DNA of 64,000 nt from Acidobacteriaceae bacterium (GTDB lineage: Bacteria; Acidobacteriota; Terriglobia; Bryobacterales; Bryobacteraceae): positions 1 through 64,000 of the forward strand of contig JAFAMD010000066.1 in NCBI GenBank assembly GCA_019233755.1, read 5' to 3'. Of this stretch, positions 36,814 through 45,740 are shown in pieces. Position numbers and translations under genes: made by a program. How positions within the stretch are numbered: the stretch's first letter is position 1; each line of letters starts with the position of its first letter. The notes under the pieces are model-generated. The model was not told the origin of the DNA. It did no database searches and saw only the letters and a list, made by a program, of their open reading frames with translations.

Positions 36814-37821
36814 ATGATGGAAGTCTTCGAACTAACCCGGAAACTTATTGACATTGAGTCGATAACGCCGAATGAGCGAGAAGTTGGCGACTTCCTCTTC
36901 CAGCATCTCAGCCAGCTCGCGCACCGCCATAGCGGCACAATCGAGCGCATGCCCGTCGAGGACGGACGCGACAACATCTTCGTCCGCTTCGATGAGCCGG
37001 TCGCGGTTTTGTCCACCCACATGGACACGGTCCCGCCCTTCATTCCTTCACGGGAGGATGACCACCACATCTGGGGACGCGGCGCCTGCGACACAAAGGG
37101 CATCATCGCCGCTATGATTACCGCGGCCGGCCGTTTGCTCGAAGCCGGCAAGCGAAACTTCGGACTACTATTTGTCGTAGGCGAAGAACGCAACAGTGCC
37201 GGAGCTCTCGCCGCAGCACAGAACCCGCGCGGCAGCAGGTTCCTGATCAATGGCGAGCCCACCGAGAACAAACTCGCTCTCGGATCTAAAGGCGCGCTCC
37301 GCTACGAAGTCGTCGCCCAGGGCCGCATGGCTCACTCTGCCTATCCGGAACTCGGCGATTCCGCTATCGAGAAGTTGCTTGACGCTCTTGAGCGCATTCG
37401 TCGTGTTCCGCTGCCGGTCGACCCGGTTCTGGGCCCGAGCACGCTCAATATCGGGACCATCTCAGGCGGCCGTGCTCCCAATGTCATCCCGGATTATGCA
37501 AAGGCCGAAATTTTCATCCGCGTGGTCGGGGATGTTACGGATTTGCGTGGCCAAATTACAGCCGCGGCTGCACCCGATGCCGAAGCACAGGAAGTGCTCC
37601 TGATTCCCGCAGTTCAACTCGGTTCGCTCGATGGGTTTGCGACCACTGTCGTTGCGTTCACCACTGATATTCCCGCATTCAACGGCGCCTGGGGGCAGCC
37701 GTTTCTGATAGGACCGGGAAGCATCCTCGTCGCGCACACAACCGAAGAACGCATCCCGAAGCCGCAGCTCATTGAAGCGATAGATCTGTATAAGCTGCTC
37801 GTCGAGCGGCTGACTCGATAA
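36814..37821 (+). CDS. M20 family metallopeptidase, probable succinyl-diaminopimelate desuccinylase
   Basis: 335 residues from the ATG at 36814 (GTG 36799 is an alternative). The two-zinc M20 site is clear: AVLSTHMDTVPPF, WGRGACDTKGIIAAM, FVVGEERNSAGA with the general-base glutamate, and a C-terminal histidine in LVAHTTEERI. This family includes ArgE, DapE and peptidases. It heads a same-strand run followed after 13 bases by asd, lysC, dapB, dapA and dapD, which makes DapE activity the best inference. Confirmed ArgE-like or peptidase activity cannot be excluded from sequence. Confidence 0.8.
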   Translation: MMEVFELTRKLIDIESITPNEREVGDFLFQHLSQLAHRHSGTIERMPVEDGRDNIFVRFDEPVAVLSTHMDTVPPFIPSREDDHHIWGRGACDTKGIIAAMITAAGRLLEAGKRNFGLLFVVGEERNSAGALAAAQNPRGSRFLINGEPTENKLALGSKGALRYEVVAQGRMAHSAYPELGDSAIEKLLDALERIRRVPLPVDPVLGPSTLNIGTISGGRAPNVIPDYAKAEIFIRVVGDVTDLRGQITAAAAPDAEAQEVLLIPAVQLGSLDGFATTVVAFTTDIPAFNGAWGQPFLIGPGSILVAHTTEERIPKPQLIEAIDLYKLLVERLTR

Positions 37822-37834
37822 CCGGAACACCAAC

Positions 37835-38878
37835 ATGAGAACGATTGAAGTAGGCATCCTCGGCGGTACTGGCATGGTTGGCCAGCATTTTATCCGCTTC
37901 CTGCAGGGGCATCCCTGGTTCAAGCTGACCTGGCTCGGCGCGAGCGACCGTTCCGCAGGCAAGAAGCTGCGCGATGCCACCGACTGGCGGCTGGATGGCG
38001 ACATGCCGGCTTCTGCCGCGGACATCACCGTCTCGGATTCGAAGCCGGGCAGCGCACCGCGTCTGGTTTTTTCGGCGATGGACGCCTCCGTTGCTACAGA
38101 GATCGAGCGCGAGTTCGCCCAGGCGGGTCACGTCATCCTCTCCAATTCGCGCAATCACCGCATGGAACCCGATGTTCCATTGATTGTTCCGGAAGTCAAC
38201 CCGGATCATCTCTCGGTGGCGCGCAACCAGCAGAATCGCGGTTGGAAGGGCGTTATTGTCACCAACCCTAACTGCTCTACCATTGTGCTGACCATGGCGC
38301 TTGCGCCCCTGAAGCAGTTCGGCATTGAACGTGTCATTGCCGCCACCATGCAGGCCGTATCGGGCGCGGGCTATCCCGGCGTCGCCTCGATGGACATCGT
38401 TGCGAACGTTATCCCCTTCATCGGTTCCGAAGAAGAAAAGATGCAGCAGGAAACGCAGAAAATTCTCGGTGGCCTGGCGAACGGCGGGTTTGCTCCGCTC
38501 CAGGCAAGAGTCAGCGCGCATTGCAATCGGGTTCCGGTTGTGGATGGCCACACTGTCACCACCTCCGTGGAGTTCGCTTCGAAACCGTCGCCGGGTGACG
38601 TCCGCCACGCCATCGAAACATTCCGTGCTGTCCCGCAGGAGCGCAAGCTGCCAAGCGCACCGTGCCGGCCAGTCGTCTACATGTCGCAGAAGGACCGTCC
38701 GCAGCCGCGCCGCGATGCGGCTCGAGAGAAGGGCATGGCGGTGTTTGTCGGCCGCGTTCGCGAATGCCCCGTGCTCGACATCAAATTCGTTGCCTGCGGC
38801 CACAACACCATCCGCGGGGCCGCCGGAGCGGCCGTTCTGAATGCAGAGCTCATGGTTTCAGAAGGGCTGCTGGATTAA
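37835..38878 (+). CDS. asd: aspartate-semialdehyde dehydrogenase
   Basis: Reduces aspartyl phosphate to aspartate semialdehyde, the branch point for lysine, methionine and threonine. It is 347 residues. NADP motif VGILGGTGMVGQHFIRFL begins it; the catalytic cysteine is in VTNPNCSTIVLTMA, and the histidine region is SAHCNRVPVVDGHTVTTSVEF. The length and PNCST context fit the archaeal/fungal-like branch of Asd and not the enterobacterial one. It is separated by 7 bases from lysC. Confidence 0.95.
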   Translation: MRTIEVGILGGTGMVGQHFIRFLQGHPWFKLTWLGASDRSAGKKLRDATDWRLDGDMPASAADITVSDSKPGSAPRLVFSAMDASVATEIEREFAQAGHVILSNSRNHRMEPDVPLIVPEVNPDHLSVARNQQNRGWKGVIVTNPNCSTIVLTMALAPLKQFGIERVIAATMQAVSGAGYPGVASMDIVANVIPFIGSEEEKMQQETQKILGGLANGGFAPLQARVSAHCNRVPVVDGHTVTTSVEFASKPSPGDVRHAIETFRAVPQERKLPSAPCRPVVYMSQKDRPQPRRDAAREKGMAVFVGRVRECPVLDIKFVACGHNTIRGAAGAAVLNAELMVSEGLLD

Positions 38879-38885
38879 CACGTAA

Positions 38886-40253
38886 ATGATCGTGATGAAA
38901 TTCGGCGGTACGTCCGTCGAATCGCAGGAAGCAATCACTCGGATCACTGAAATCGTCCGGCGCTACGAATCGCAGCATCCCATCGTGGTCGTTTCTGCCA
39001 TGGGCAAAACGACGAACAAGCTGCTCGAAATCGGCCGTGAAGCTGCCGCCGGACGTCGTGAACAGGCCCTCGGGCTCGTCGATGAGCTGCGGGCACATCA
39101 CCTTACTCACGGTCTCGCTGTAGCCGGCGCTGCTGCTGCCGAACTCGATCGCTACATCCGCGCCCATTTCGATTGGCTCGACGAGCTCGTTAAGGGTTTG
39201 TCGGTGGTTGGCGAACTCTCTCCCCGATCTACGGACGCGATTGCCAGCGTCGGCGAGCGGCTCTCCAGTTTGATTGTCAGCTTTGCCATCCGCGCAGCGG
39301 GAGTGCCCAGCCAGCATGTGGATTCACGTCGTGTCATCCTTACCGATGATCGTTTCACGCAGGCGCAGCCGCTTCTCGAAGAGACTTTCGCCCTGCTGCG
39401 CGAAAACGTGCGCCCCATTGCGAACGGCGCTGTCGTCGTCATGGGAGGTTTTATCGGCTCTACAGCGGATGGCCATACCACGACACTTGGCCGCGGCGGT
39501 TCGGATTATTCCGCGTCCATCGTCGGTGCCGGGGTCGATGCAGACGAGATCCAGATCTGGACTGACGTCGATGGTATGCTCACCGCCGACCCGCGGATTC
39601 TTCCCGGCGGTCATCGGATAAAAAGCATTTCTTTCGCCGAAGCTGCCGAATTGGCGTATTTCGGCGCCAAGGTACTTCATCCGGCTACTGTCTTGCCGGC
39701 GATTGACAAGAATATCCCGGTGGTCATTCTCAACTCGCGGCGGCCGGAGGTCCAAGGTACGCGCATCACCTCCGAAGCTGTTCCCTGCAGGAACGCAGTC
39801 AAGTCGATCTCCTGCAAGCCGAGCATCACCATCCTCAACATCCGTTCCACCCGTATGCTGATGGCCCACGGCTTTCTGCAGCGCATCTTCGAGATATTCG
39901 ATCGCTATCGGACCAGCGTCGACATGGTCTCGACCTCCGAGGTCAGCGTCTCGCTCACGGTCGACAATGTCGAAAACCTGGAGTCCATCTGCTCCGAACT
40001 GCGGCAGTTCTCCGAAGTGAGCATAGAAAACGGGCAGGCCATCGTCTGCCTGGTGGGCGAAAATATCCGCCACACCCCAGGCATTGCGGGTCGCGCCTTC
40101 CAGGTGCTTCATGACCGCAACATCCGCATGATTTCTCAGGGAGCGTCTCTTCTGAATCTCGGGTTTGTTGTCGCCGACGCAGACCTCAAACAGGCCGTCA
40201 CCGCGCTTCACCATGAGTTCTTCAGCGAACTCGACCCTGTTGTGTTCGACTGA
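38886..40253 (+). CDS. lysC: aspartate kinase (monofunctional, two ACT domains)
   Basis: Phosphorylates aspartate, the first step of the lysine pathway. It is 455 residues, in the range of the E. coli LysC-like class. N-terminal VMKFGGTSVESQEAI binds substrate; LGRGGSDYSASIVGAGVDADEIQIWTDVDG forms the ATP/aspartate site. Two C-terminal ACT domains follow (about 310-455: ITILNIRSTRMLMAHGF, STSEVSVSLTVDN, AIVCLVGENIRHTPGIAG), so allosteric feedback by lysine or threonine is expected. dapB begins five bases after the stop. Confidence 0.95.
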   Translation: MIVMKFGGTSVESQEAITRITEIVRRYESQHPIVVVSAMGKTTNKLLEIGREAAAGRREQALGLVDELRAHHLTHGLAVAGAAAAELDRYIRAHFDWLDELVKGLSVVGELSPRSTDAIASVGERLSSLIVSFAIRAAGVPSQHVDSRRVILTDDRFTQAQPLLEETFALLRENVRPIANGAVVVMGGFIGSTADGHTTTLGRGGSDYSASIVGAGVDADEIQIWTDVDGMLTADPRILPGGHRIKSISFAEAAELAYFGAKVLHPATVLPAIDKNIPVVILNSRRPEVQGTRITSEAVPCRNAVKSISCKPSITILNIRSTRMLMAHGFLQRIFEIFDRYRTSVDMVSTSEVSVSLTVDNVENLESICSELRQFSEVSIENGQAIVCLVGENIRHTPGIAGRAFQVLHDRNIRMISQGASLLNLGFVVADADLKQAVTALHHEFFSELDPVVFD

Positions 40254-40257
40254 AGAC

Positions 40258-40974
40258 GTGGAGACTGAGACAAAACAATTGGCGCTGGTTGGTTACGGCA
40301 AAATGGGCCGGCTGATTGAGCAACTTGCGCCTGAATACGGCTTCCAGGTGGCTGCCAGGCTTACCGGGAAGAGCAATCCGGCCGCGTCCGGCATTACTCG
40401 CGAGGCGTTTGCAAATATCGATGTGGCCATCGAGTTTTCTACGCCCGAAACGGTTGTAGAAAACCTCAAGCGGCTCGCCCAGACGAATATCCAGACGGTG
40501 ACCGGAACAACCGGCTGGAGCAAGCATCTAAATGAGGTGTCCGACGCTGTCAAACAAGCGGGAACCGGCCTCGTCTGGAGCCCGAATTTTTCCGTCGGGG
40601 TTGCCATCTTCCGCAAACTTGCCGGTTTGGCTGCCGAGCTTCTGCGCGACGAACCGGAATATGGTGCCTGGGCCTGGGAGATCCACCACGATGCCAAGAA
40701 AGACGCGCCTTCCGGCACGTTGCTGCATCTGGTGGAAACGATGCGGCAGCATGGCTACACGCGAAATATCAATGTCAGTGCGAATCGGGCAGGGATGCAC
40801 CCCGGCACTCATGAAATCGGCTTTGATTCCGCCGCTGATACCATTACGTTGCGGCATGCGGCGCGCAATCGCGAAGGATTTGCGCGCGGCGCATTGAAGG
40901 CTGCCAGGTGGGTCCTGGACCGCAAAGGTGTCTACACCTTTGAAGATGTTCTTTTCGGGACTGCTCGAGGATAG
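40258..40974 (+). CDS. dapB: 4-hydroxy-tetrahydrodipicolinate reductase
   Basis: NAD(P)H-dependent reductase making tetrahydrodipicolinate. The GTG at 40258 gives 238 residues, a short DapB; an in-frame ATG at 40213 would lie inside lysC. Motifs: LALVGYGKMGRLIEQLAP for the cofactor, AIEFSTPETV, VTGTTGWSKH, and EIHHDAKKDAPSGT with the catalytic histidine and lysine. Compact DapBs with a GYGxMG loop occur in several phyla. It sits between lysC and dapA, 24 bases before the latter. Confidence 0.94.
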   Translation: METETKQLALVGYGKMGRLIEQLAPEYGFQVAARLTGKSNPAASGITREAFANIDVAIEFSTPETVVENLKRLAQTNIQTVTGTTGWSKHLNEVSDAVKQAGTGLVWSPNFSVGVAIFRKLAGLAAELLRDEPEYGAWAWEIHHDAKKDAPSGTLLHLVETMRQHGYTRNINVSANRAGMHPGTHEIGFDSAADTITLRHAARNREGFARGALKAARWVLDRKGVYTFEDVLFGTARG

Positions 40975-40998
40975 GCAGTGGCTTCCGCAGGAGGGTTT

Positions 40999-41889
40999 AT
41001 GTTTACCGGTTGTGGCACGGCATTGGTCACGCCTTTTCGTTCTGATTTATCCCTGGATGAGCCCGCACTTCGCGCGCTCGTGAACCGCCAGATCAAAGCG
41101 GGCATCGACTTCCTCTGCCCTTGCGGCACTACAGGCGAAAGCCCGACGCTCACCCGCGAAGAGCATCGTCGCGTTGTCGAAATTACGGTCCAGGAAGCGC
41201 GTGGCCGCGTTCCCGTTCTTGCGGGTGCGGGCGGCTACAACACCCGCGAAGTCATCGAGTTGGTGGCCGATCTGAAGAAGATCGGCGTCTCGGGCATTCT
41301 CTCGGTGACGCCCTACTACAACAAGCCCACCCAGGAAGGCCTGTACCAGCACTACAAAAGCATCGCGGAATCGACCGATCTGCCCATCATTGTCTACAGC
41401 GTGCAGCCGCGCACGGCGGTGAACGTCGAACCGCCGACCTTAGTTCGTTTGGCAGAAATCCCCAACATCGTCGGTGTGAAGGAAGCCTCGGGCAGTATCT
41501 CGCAAATCGCCAGCATCCTGGCGCGTGTCCCCGAGTCCTTTACCGTTCTGTCCGGCGACGATGCCATTGCGCTTCCTCTTATTGCGCTTGGTGGCCGTGG
41601 CGCTATCTGCGTTATTTCGAATGAGATTCCGGAGGAATTTAAAGCTTTGACTCAAGCTGCGCTCGGCGGCGATTTTGCGCGCGCCCGGCAGCTCCAGCGT
41701 AAGTATCAGTCGCTCATGGAAATCAATTTTGTAGAAACCAACCCCGGCCCTGTGAAGTTCGCCATGGCCCGGATGGGGCTGCTCGAACCCGTATGGCGCC
41801 TGCCCATGGTGTCGCCGCAGAAAACATCGCAAGACAAAATTGAGGCCGTCCTTGAATCCCTCGGCCTGCTTGCCGGAGTTCGGGCTTGA
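40999..41889 (+). CDS. dapA: 4-hydroxy-tetrahydrodipicolinate synthase
   Basis: Condenses pyruvate with aspartate semialdehyde. The ATG at 40999 has AGGAGG at 40989-40994; the GTG at 40978 is less likely. It is 296 residues. The Schiff-base lysine is K161 in [29 protein letters not shown] binds the pyruvate carboxylate. The tyrosine-containing loop reads [11 protein letters not shown], where most DapAs have YNVPGRT, a mild oddity near the active site. Its TGA overlaps the TTG start of dapD. Confidence 0.95.
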   Translation: MFTGCGTALVTPFRSDLSLDEPALRALVNRQIKAGIDFLCPCGTTGESPTLTREEHRRVVEITVQEARGRVPVLAGAGGYNTREVIELVADLKKIGVSGILSVTPYYNKPTQEGLYQHYKSIAESTDLPIIVYSVQPRTAVNVEPPTLVRLAEIPNIVGVKEASGSISQIASILARVPESFTVLSGDDAIALPLIALGGRGAICVISNEIPEEFKALTQAALGGDFARARQLQRKYQSLMEINFVETNPGPVKFAMARMGLLEPVWRLPMVSPQKTSQDKIEAVLESLGLLAGVRA

Positions 41890-42749
41890 CGGTATCGGTT
41901 AACATTCAAAACCTTCAACAAAGCATCGAAGAGCTGTTCGAAGAGAAGCCCGAAACGTATTCAGACCCGGAGCGCCAGCTATTCGCCGACTTTTTGGATC
42001 TGCTGAATCGAGGGGAAGTTCGTTCCGCAGAACCGGATCCCTCTCAGCCGACCGGCTGGCGCGTAAATAGCTGGGTCAAGAAAGGCATTCTGCTCGGCTT
42101 CCGGATCGGCGGCATCGTCGAAATGACGGGCGCGGGCAGTCCAGCCCGGTTCTTCGATAAATCGACGTATCCGCTCAAGCCATTCACCGTGAATGACGGC
42201 GTACGCATCGTGCCGGGCGGATCGAGCATTCGAACAGGGTCTTATGTCGGCCGCGGCGTCACATGCATGCCGCCCATGTACCTTAACGTGGGCGCATACG
42301 TTGCCGATGGGACGATGGTCGACTCGCATGCCTTGATTGGCAGTTGTGCTCAAGTCGGCCGCAATTGTCATATCTCCGCTGCATCGCAGCTCGGTGGCGT
42401 GCTGGAGCCCGTGGGCGCCATGCCGGTCATTATCGAAGACGACGTGCTCGTGGGCGGCAACTGCGGCGTCTACGAAGGAACGATTGTGAAGCGCCGCGCC
42501 GTGCTCGGCAGCGGCACGATTCTGAATCGCTCGACGCCGGTTTACGATCTTGTCCGCGGAATGGTCCATCGTGCCACCGATGACACTCCACTGGTCATAC
42601 CGGAAGAAGCCGTCGTTGTTGCCGGCTCGCGCAACATCACGTCCGGTCCCGGTAAGGACTGGGGGTTGTCGCTTTATACGCCGGTAATTGTGAAATATCG
42701 AGACGCCGGCACCGAAACCAAGATCCAGCTCGAAGACTTACTTCGATGA
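41886..42749 (+). CDS. dapD: tetrahydrodipicolinate N-succinyltransferase
   Basis: Transfers succinyl from succinyl-CoA to tetrahydrodipicolinate, committing to the succinylase branch of DAP synthesis. It is 287 residues from a TTG start overlapping the dapA stop (TTGA); no other good start is nearby. The helical N-terminal domain ([17 protein letters not shown]) is followed by a left-handed beta-helix of hexapeptide repeats: [36 protein letters not shown] and [17 protein letters not shown]. The trimer active site lies in these repeats. It ends 12 bases inside the converging phosphoesterase gene. Confidence 0.95.
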   Translation: MTVSVNIQNLQQSIEELFEEKPETYSDPERQLFADFLDLLNRGEVRSAEPDPSQPTGWRVNSWVKKGILLGFRIGGIVEMTGAGSPARFFDKSTYPLKPFTVNDGVRIVPGGSSIRTGSYVGRGVTCMPPMYLNVGAYVADGTMVDSHALIGSCAQVGRNCHISAASQLGGVLEPVGAMPVIIEDDVLVGGNCGVYEGTIVKRRAVLGSGTILNRSTPVYDLVRGMVHRATDDTPLVIPEEAVVVAGSRNITSGPGKDWGLSLYTPVIVKYRDAGTETKIQLEDLLR

Positions 42750-43592
42750 GTTTTCAAGGCCGGAGGGTCCCCAATCCGCCGGCCTGGTAATGCGCCCTTG
42801 TCCAAACGGCGGCGCCAGTTCCTTAATTCTGAAGTCCACCGATTGATCGTGTACGGTGACCAGCGTGTGCTGGAAGAACCACCCGTCTTTATATTGCTTC
42901 GAGTCGCGTAGATGTCCGCCCGAGCTGGCTAGTAATAGGTAGGTGATTCCGTCCAGCTCATAGTGCTGCATCTGATGGAGGTGGCCGGCAATCACGTATT
43001 TCACGCCATAGCGTTTGGCCAACTGGTGCAATGGGAAGTTGGGATTTGAAAATACCACCTGAATCAGCCAAGTTGGTCTGTGCGAAAACACGAATTTGAG
43101 CGATTGCCGTTTGTTCGCTTCAAGATCGTTCCGCAGAAATGCAAGCTCTTCCGCAGGCAGTTGATCGCTTCTGCTGTCGTCGAGCACGACAAAGTGCGCC
43201 TGCTTGAAATTGAAGCCGTAGTGGAGTGGGCGCTTCGTGTATTTTTCAAATGCCTGGGCAGATGCGATCGACCAGACATCATGGTTGCCCGGAATGAAAA
43301 AGATTCGATACTTCCGGTAGGGCGCCAGCAGTTGCAGCACTCGCTGCCATTCCTTATCCATGGTCAAATCGTTCTCGCCCTGGATGGTGTCGCCGGTTGT
43401 AATGACAAAGTCGGGGTGATCGGCATCGGTCTCATGCCAGGCCTCTTCGTAGACTCCGGGTTGCGCTTCGCCGGTGCGATCACCCAGGATCGCGAAGCGG
43501 AAATCGTTACTGGAGGCGTTATATGCCCCCAGCGCTCCGCCGAATAGGAGCAGAACGGAGATCGCAATGTTAGATGGAAATCGGATCGCCAT
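42738..43592 (-). CDS. exported calcineurin-like metallophosphoesterase
   Basis: 284 residues from the ATG at 43592, which begins a signal peptide ([20 protein letters not shown]); the frame runs to 43670 without conserved sequence. Metallophosphoesterase motifs in order: [46 protein letters not shown] and [17 protein letters not shown]. These supply the two-metal site. Substrate could be a phosphomonoester, diester or nucleotide outside the cytoplasm; unknown. Confidence 0.88.
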   Translation of the reverse strand: MAIRFPSNIAISVLLLFGGALGAYNASSNDFRFAILGDRTGEAQPGVYEEAWHETDADHPDFVITTGDTIQGENDLTMDKEWQRVLQLLAPYRKYRIFFIPGNHDVWSIASAQAFEKYTKRPLHYGFNFKQAHFVVLDDSRSDQLPAEELAFLRNDLEANKRQSLKFVFSHRPTWLIQVVFSNPNFPLHQLAKRYGVKYVIAGHLHQMQHYELDGITYLLLASSGGHLRDSKQYKDGWFFQHTLVTVHDQSVDFRIKELAPPFGQGRITRPADWGPSGLENSSK

Positions 43593-43675
43593 TGTCGTCC
43601 GTCTGAGTAGTATCTCAGACCACTGATCCCGCCTATTTGCAACCCATCGGGCCCGTTGCTCGTCGAACACGCAGC

Positions 43676-44551
43676 ATGTTTGCCCGACCGTGGGCCCTTC
43701 TACCGCTTTTTGTGGTCGTGAGTACTTCTTCAGCGCCCGGTCCTGCCGGTAACGGCTCCGCTCTTAGAGCCGATATCGAATACGCCAACGTCGACGGTCT
43801 CAGCCTGCGCATGGATGCTTGCATTCCCTCGGCTGTTCAGAATGCACCCGGTGTCATCCTGGTGCACGGCGGCGCTTGGGTGACGGGTAATCGAAAACTC
43901 GATGTTGCACCGCTATTCCAGCCGCTGACCGACGCCGGGTTTGCCTGGTTTTCCATCGATTATCGCCTGGCAACGAATGTGACTGATTTCGCAGTTGGAA
44001 TTGAAGACGTGGAATCGGCAATCCGTTTCGTGAAGTCGCACGCCGCCGGGTTCCATGTGGACCCTAACCGCATCGCCCTGGTTGGCGAGTCCGCCGGCGG
44101 TCAGCTTGCGGCGATGGCTGCTTTGCGTGGCGATTCCGGCGCCTCCGCCAGGGCCATGGTTGCGCTATACGCTCCGACGGACCTCGTCGCGCTCCTGAAG
44201 ACATCGAACTATGTGCCTGCACAGCTACGCGACGCAGTTGTCGGTACGCCCTGGGAACGCCTGATTCTGGCCGGCCTTGCCGGGCTGTCGCCCATCAATA
44301 ACGTCCGTCGCGACATGCCTCCCATCTTATTTATTCACGGGACCAACGACCCGCTCGTCCCGTTCCAGCAATCCACTGATATGTGCAGCCGCATGCGTGC
44401 GGCCGGTGCAAGCTGCCAAGTTTATCCTGTTGAGGGTGCTGGTCACGGCATTCGATGGTGGGAAGAACAGCCTGCAGTATCAATGGCTTACAAGCAGGAG
44501 CTTATCCATTGGTTGAAGCAGCAGCTAGGCCCTCCTGAAGCGCATACATAG
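43676..44551 (+). CDS. secreted alpha/beta hydrolase (esterase/lipase, BD-FAE/HSL-like)
   Basis: 291 residues with a signal peptide after the ATG at 43676 (ALLPLFVVVSTSSAPGPAG). VILVHGGAWVTGNRKLD carries the HGG oxyanion motif, IALVGESAGGQLAAMAAL the nucleophile serine, ILFIHGTNDPLVPFQQS the acid and VEGAGHGIRWWEE the histidine. This fits small-ester carboxylesterases such as BD-FAE or acetylxylan esterases. It is preceded by the divergent phosphoesterase and followed by tandem hairpin repeats that lie between it and hppD. Confidence 0.87.
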   Translation: MFARPWALLPLFVVVSTSSAPGPAGNGSALRADIEYANVDGLSLRMDACIPSAVQNAPGVILVHGGAWVTGNRKLDVAPLFQPLTDAGFAWFSIDYRLATNVTDFAVGIEDVESAIRFVKSHAAGFHVDPNRIALVGESAGGQLAAMAALRGDSGASARAMVALYAPTDLVALLKTSNYVPAQLRDAVVGTPWERLILAGLAGLSPINNVRRDMPPILFIHGTNDPLVPFQQSTDMCSRMRAAGASCQVYPVEGAGHGIRWWEEQPAVSMAYKQELIHWLKQQLGPPEAHT

Positions 44552-44594
44552 TTCGTTTGGCAGAAACGCGTAGGAAGTTCGTTTGGCAGAAACG
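44550..44594. repeat. two tandem 19-bp direct repeats, each a small hairpin
   Basis: The sequence AGTTCGTTTGGCAGAAACG occurs at 44550-44568 and again at 44576-44594, seven bases apart. Each copy holds an inverted repeat CGTTT-GGCAG-AAACG. They lie between the stop codons of the converging esterase and hppD genes, so they may end transcription from both sides. An 18-base part (TAGTTCGTTTGGCAGAAA) also occurs exactly inside dapA at 41441-41458. Confidence 0.75.
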
Positions 44595-44596
44595 AG

Positions 44597-44611
44597 ATCT
44601 TTGCTAAAGAT
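44597..44611 (-). terminator. hairpin over the hppD stop codon
   Basis: The arms ATCTTT and AAAGAT enclose a 3-base loop that contains the hppD TAG. Immediately downstream in the hppD transcript come the two CGTTT/AAACG hairpins, so the 3' end of this operon carries three successive small hairpins. No long U tract follows, so efficiency is uncertain. Confidence 0.35.
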
Positions 44612-45740
44612 TGCCGCGGCGGGCCTGTTCGCGTTCGATCGCCTCAAATAAAGCTTTGAAGTTCCCCTTGCCGAAGCTCCGGCTGCCTTTCCGCTGGATG
44701 ATCTCGTAGAAAAGGGTCGGACGGTCTTCTACGGGCTTGGTGAAGATCTGAAGCATGTAGCCTTCATCGTCACGGTCCACCAGGATGCCGAGCTGCGCGA
44801 GTTCGCTGAGCGGTTCATCGATCTTGCCGACGCGACTAGTGAGTTCGTCGTAGTAGGTGGTGGGGATGGTCAGGAACTCGGTGCCCTGATCGCGCAGCCT
44901 GGTGACGGTGTCGATGATGTTGTTCGTCGCCATCGCGATGTGCTGCACGCCCGGCCCGCCGTAGAAATCGAGATACTCCTCGATCTGCGACTTTTTGCGG
45001 CCTTCCGCCGGTTCATTGATCGGGAACCGAATCTTCTCGTTGCCGTTGGTCATGACCTTCGACATTAATGCCGAATATTCGGTGGAGATGTCCTGCTCGT
45101 CGAAGTGTTTGAACATACGGAAACCCATTACGTTTTCGTAGAACTTGACCCAGGTGTTCATCTGGCCCCAGCCGACGTTTCCAACAACGTGGTCGATGTG
45201 CAGCAGACCGGTTGGACGTGCGACAGGATCCGGCCGGGCTACCGCGATGAATCCGGGCAGGAACGGCCCGCTGTACTGACTTCGCTCGACGAACGTGTGA
45301 ATTGTGTCGCCGTAGATCGCGATCGATGATAGCTTCGCTGTGCCGTTCTCGTCGCTAAGCGTGACCGGAGGGGCGACGGTGCGCGCACCGCGGCGAGTCG
45401 TTTCCTGCCACGCGGACTGCGCGTCGTCCACCCAGAGGGCGATCGACTTCACGCCATCGCCATGCCGGTAGATGTGGTCCGCCATTTCGCCTGAAGCCTG
45501 GAGCGGAGTGGTCAGGACAAGGCGAATTTTGTTCTGCTCGAGAACGTAAGAGACGTGGTCGCGCGTGCCCGTTTCCGGGCCCCGGTAAGCGACCAGACTG
45601 AAGCCGAAGGCGGCGCGATAGAAAAAGGCCGCCTGTTTGGCATTGCCGACGTAGAATTCGACGTGGTCGGTGCCATGGATAGGCAGAAAGTCAGCCTGCG
45701 GAGCAGCGCTCTTTTGGGCTTGCTCAGTAACTTGCGGCAT
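44604..45740 (-). CDS. hppD: 4-hydroxyphenylpyruvate dioxygenase
   Basis: Fe(II) enzyme converting 4-hydroxyphenylpyruvate to homogentisate in tyrosine catabolism. The ATG at 45740 (GGAGG nine bases before) gives 378 residues; the longer frame to 45959 is inside the aminotransferase gene. Two vicinal-oxygen-chelate domains: N-terminal GTDHVEFYVGNAKQAAFFYR, and C-terminal with the iron ligands in LLHIDHVVGNVG, GVQHIAMATNNI and LFYEIIQRKG. GSRSFGKGNFKALFEAIEREQ is the family's end. It overlaps the aminotransferase stop by 17 bases, hence co-translated with it. Confidence 0.95.
   Translation of the reverse strand: MPQVTEQAQKSAAPQADFLPIHGTDHVEFYVGNAKQAAFFYRAAFGFSLVAYRGPETGTRDHVSYVLEQNKIRLVLTTPLQASGEMADHIYRHGDGVKSIALWVDDAQSAWQETTRRGARTVAPPVTLSDENGTAKLSSIAIYGDTIHTFVERSQYSGPFLPGFIAVARPDPVARPTGLLHIDHVVGNVGWGQMNTWVKFYENVMGFRMFKHFDEQDISTEYSALMSKVMTNGNEKIRFPINEPAEGRKKSQIEEYLDFYGGPGVQHIAMATNNIIDTVTRLRDQGTEFLTIPTTYYDELTSRVGKIDEPLSELAQLGILVDRDDEGYMLQIFTKPVEDRPTLFYEIIQRKGSRSFGKGNFKALFEAIEREQARRGNL

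Noticed and set aside
37769..38803. 344-codon minus-strand open frame over asd
   Set aside because: Antisense to asd with histidine/arginine-rich sequence and no motif.
39324..40214. 296-codon minus-strand open frame over lysC
   Set aside because: lysC on the other strand is certain. The reverse frame has shadow composition and no domain.
40978..40998. GTG at 40978 as dapA start
   Set aside because: The ATG at 40999 has a consensus AGGAGG and gives the conserved DapA N-terminus.
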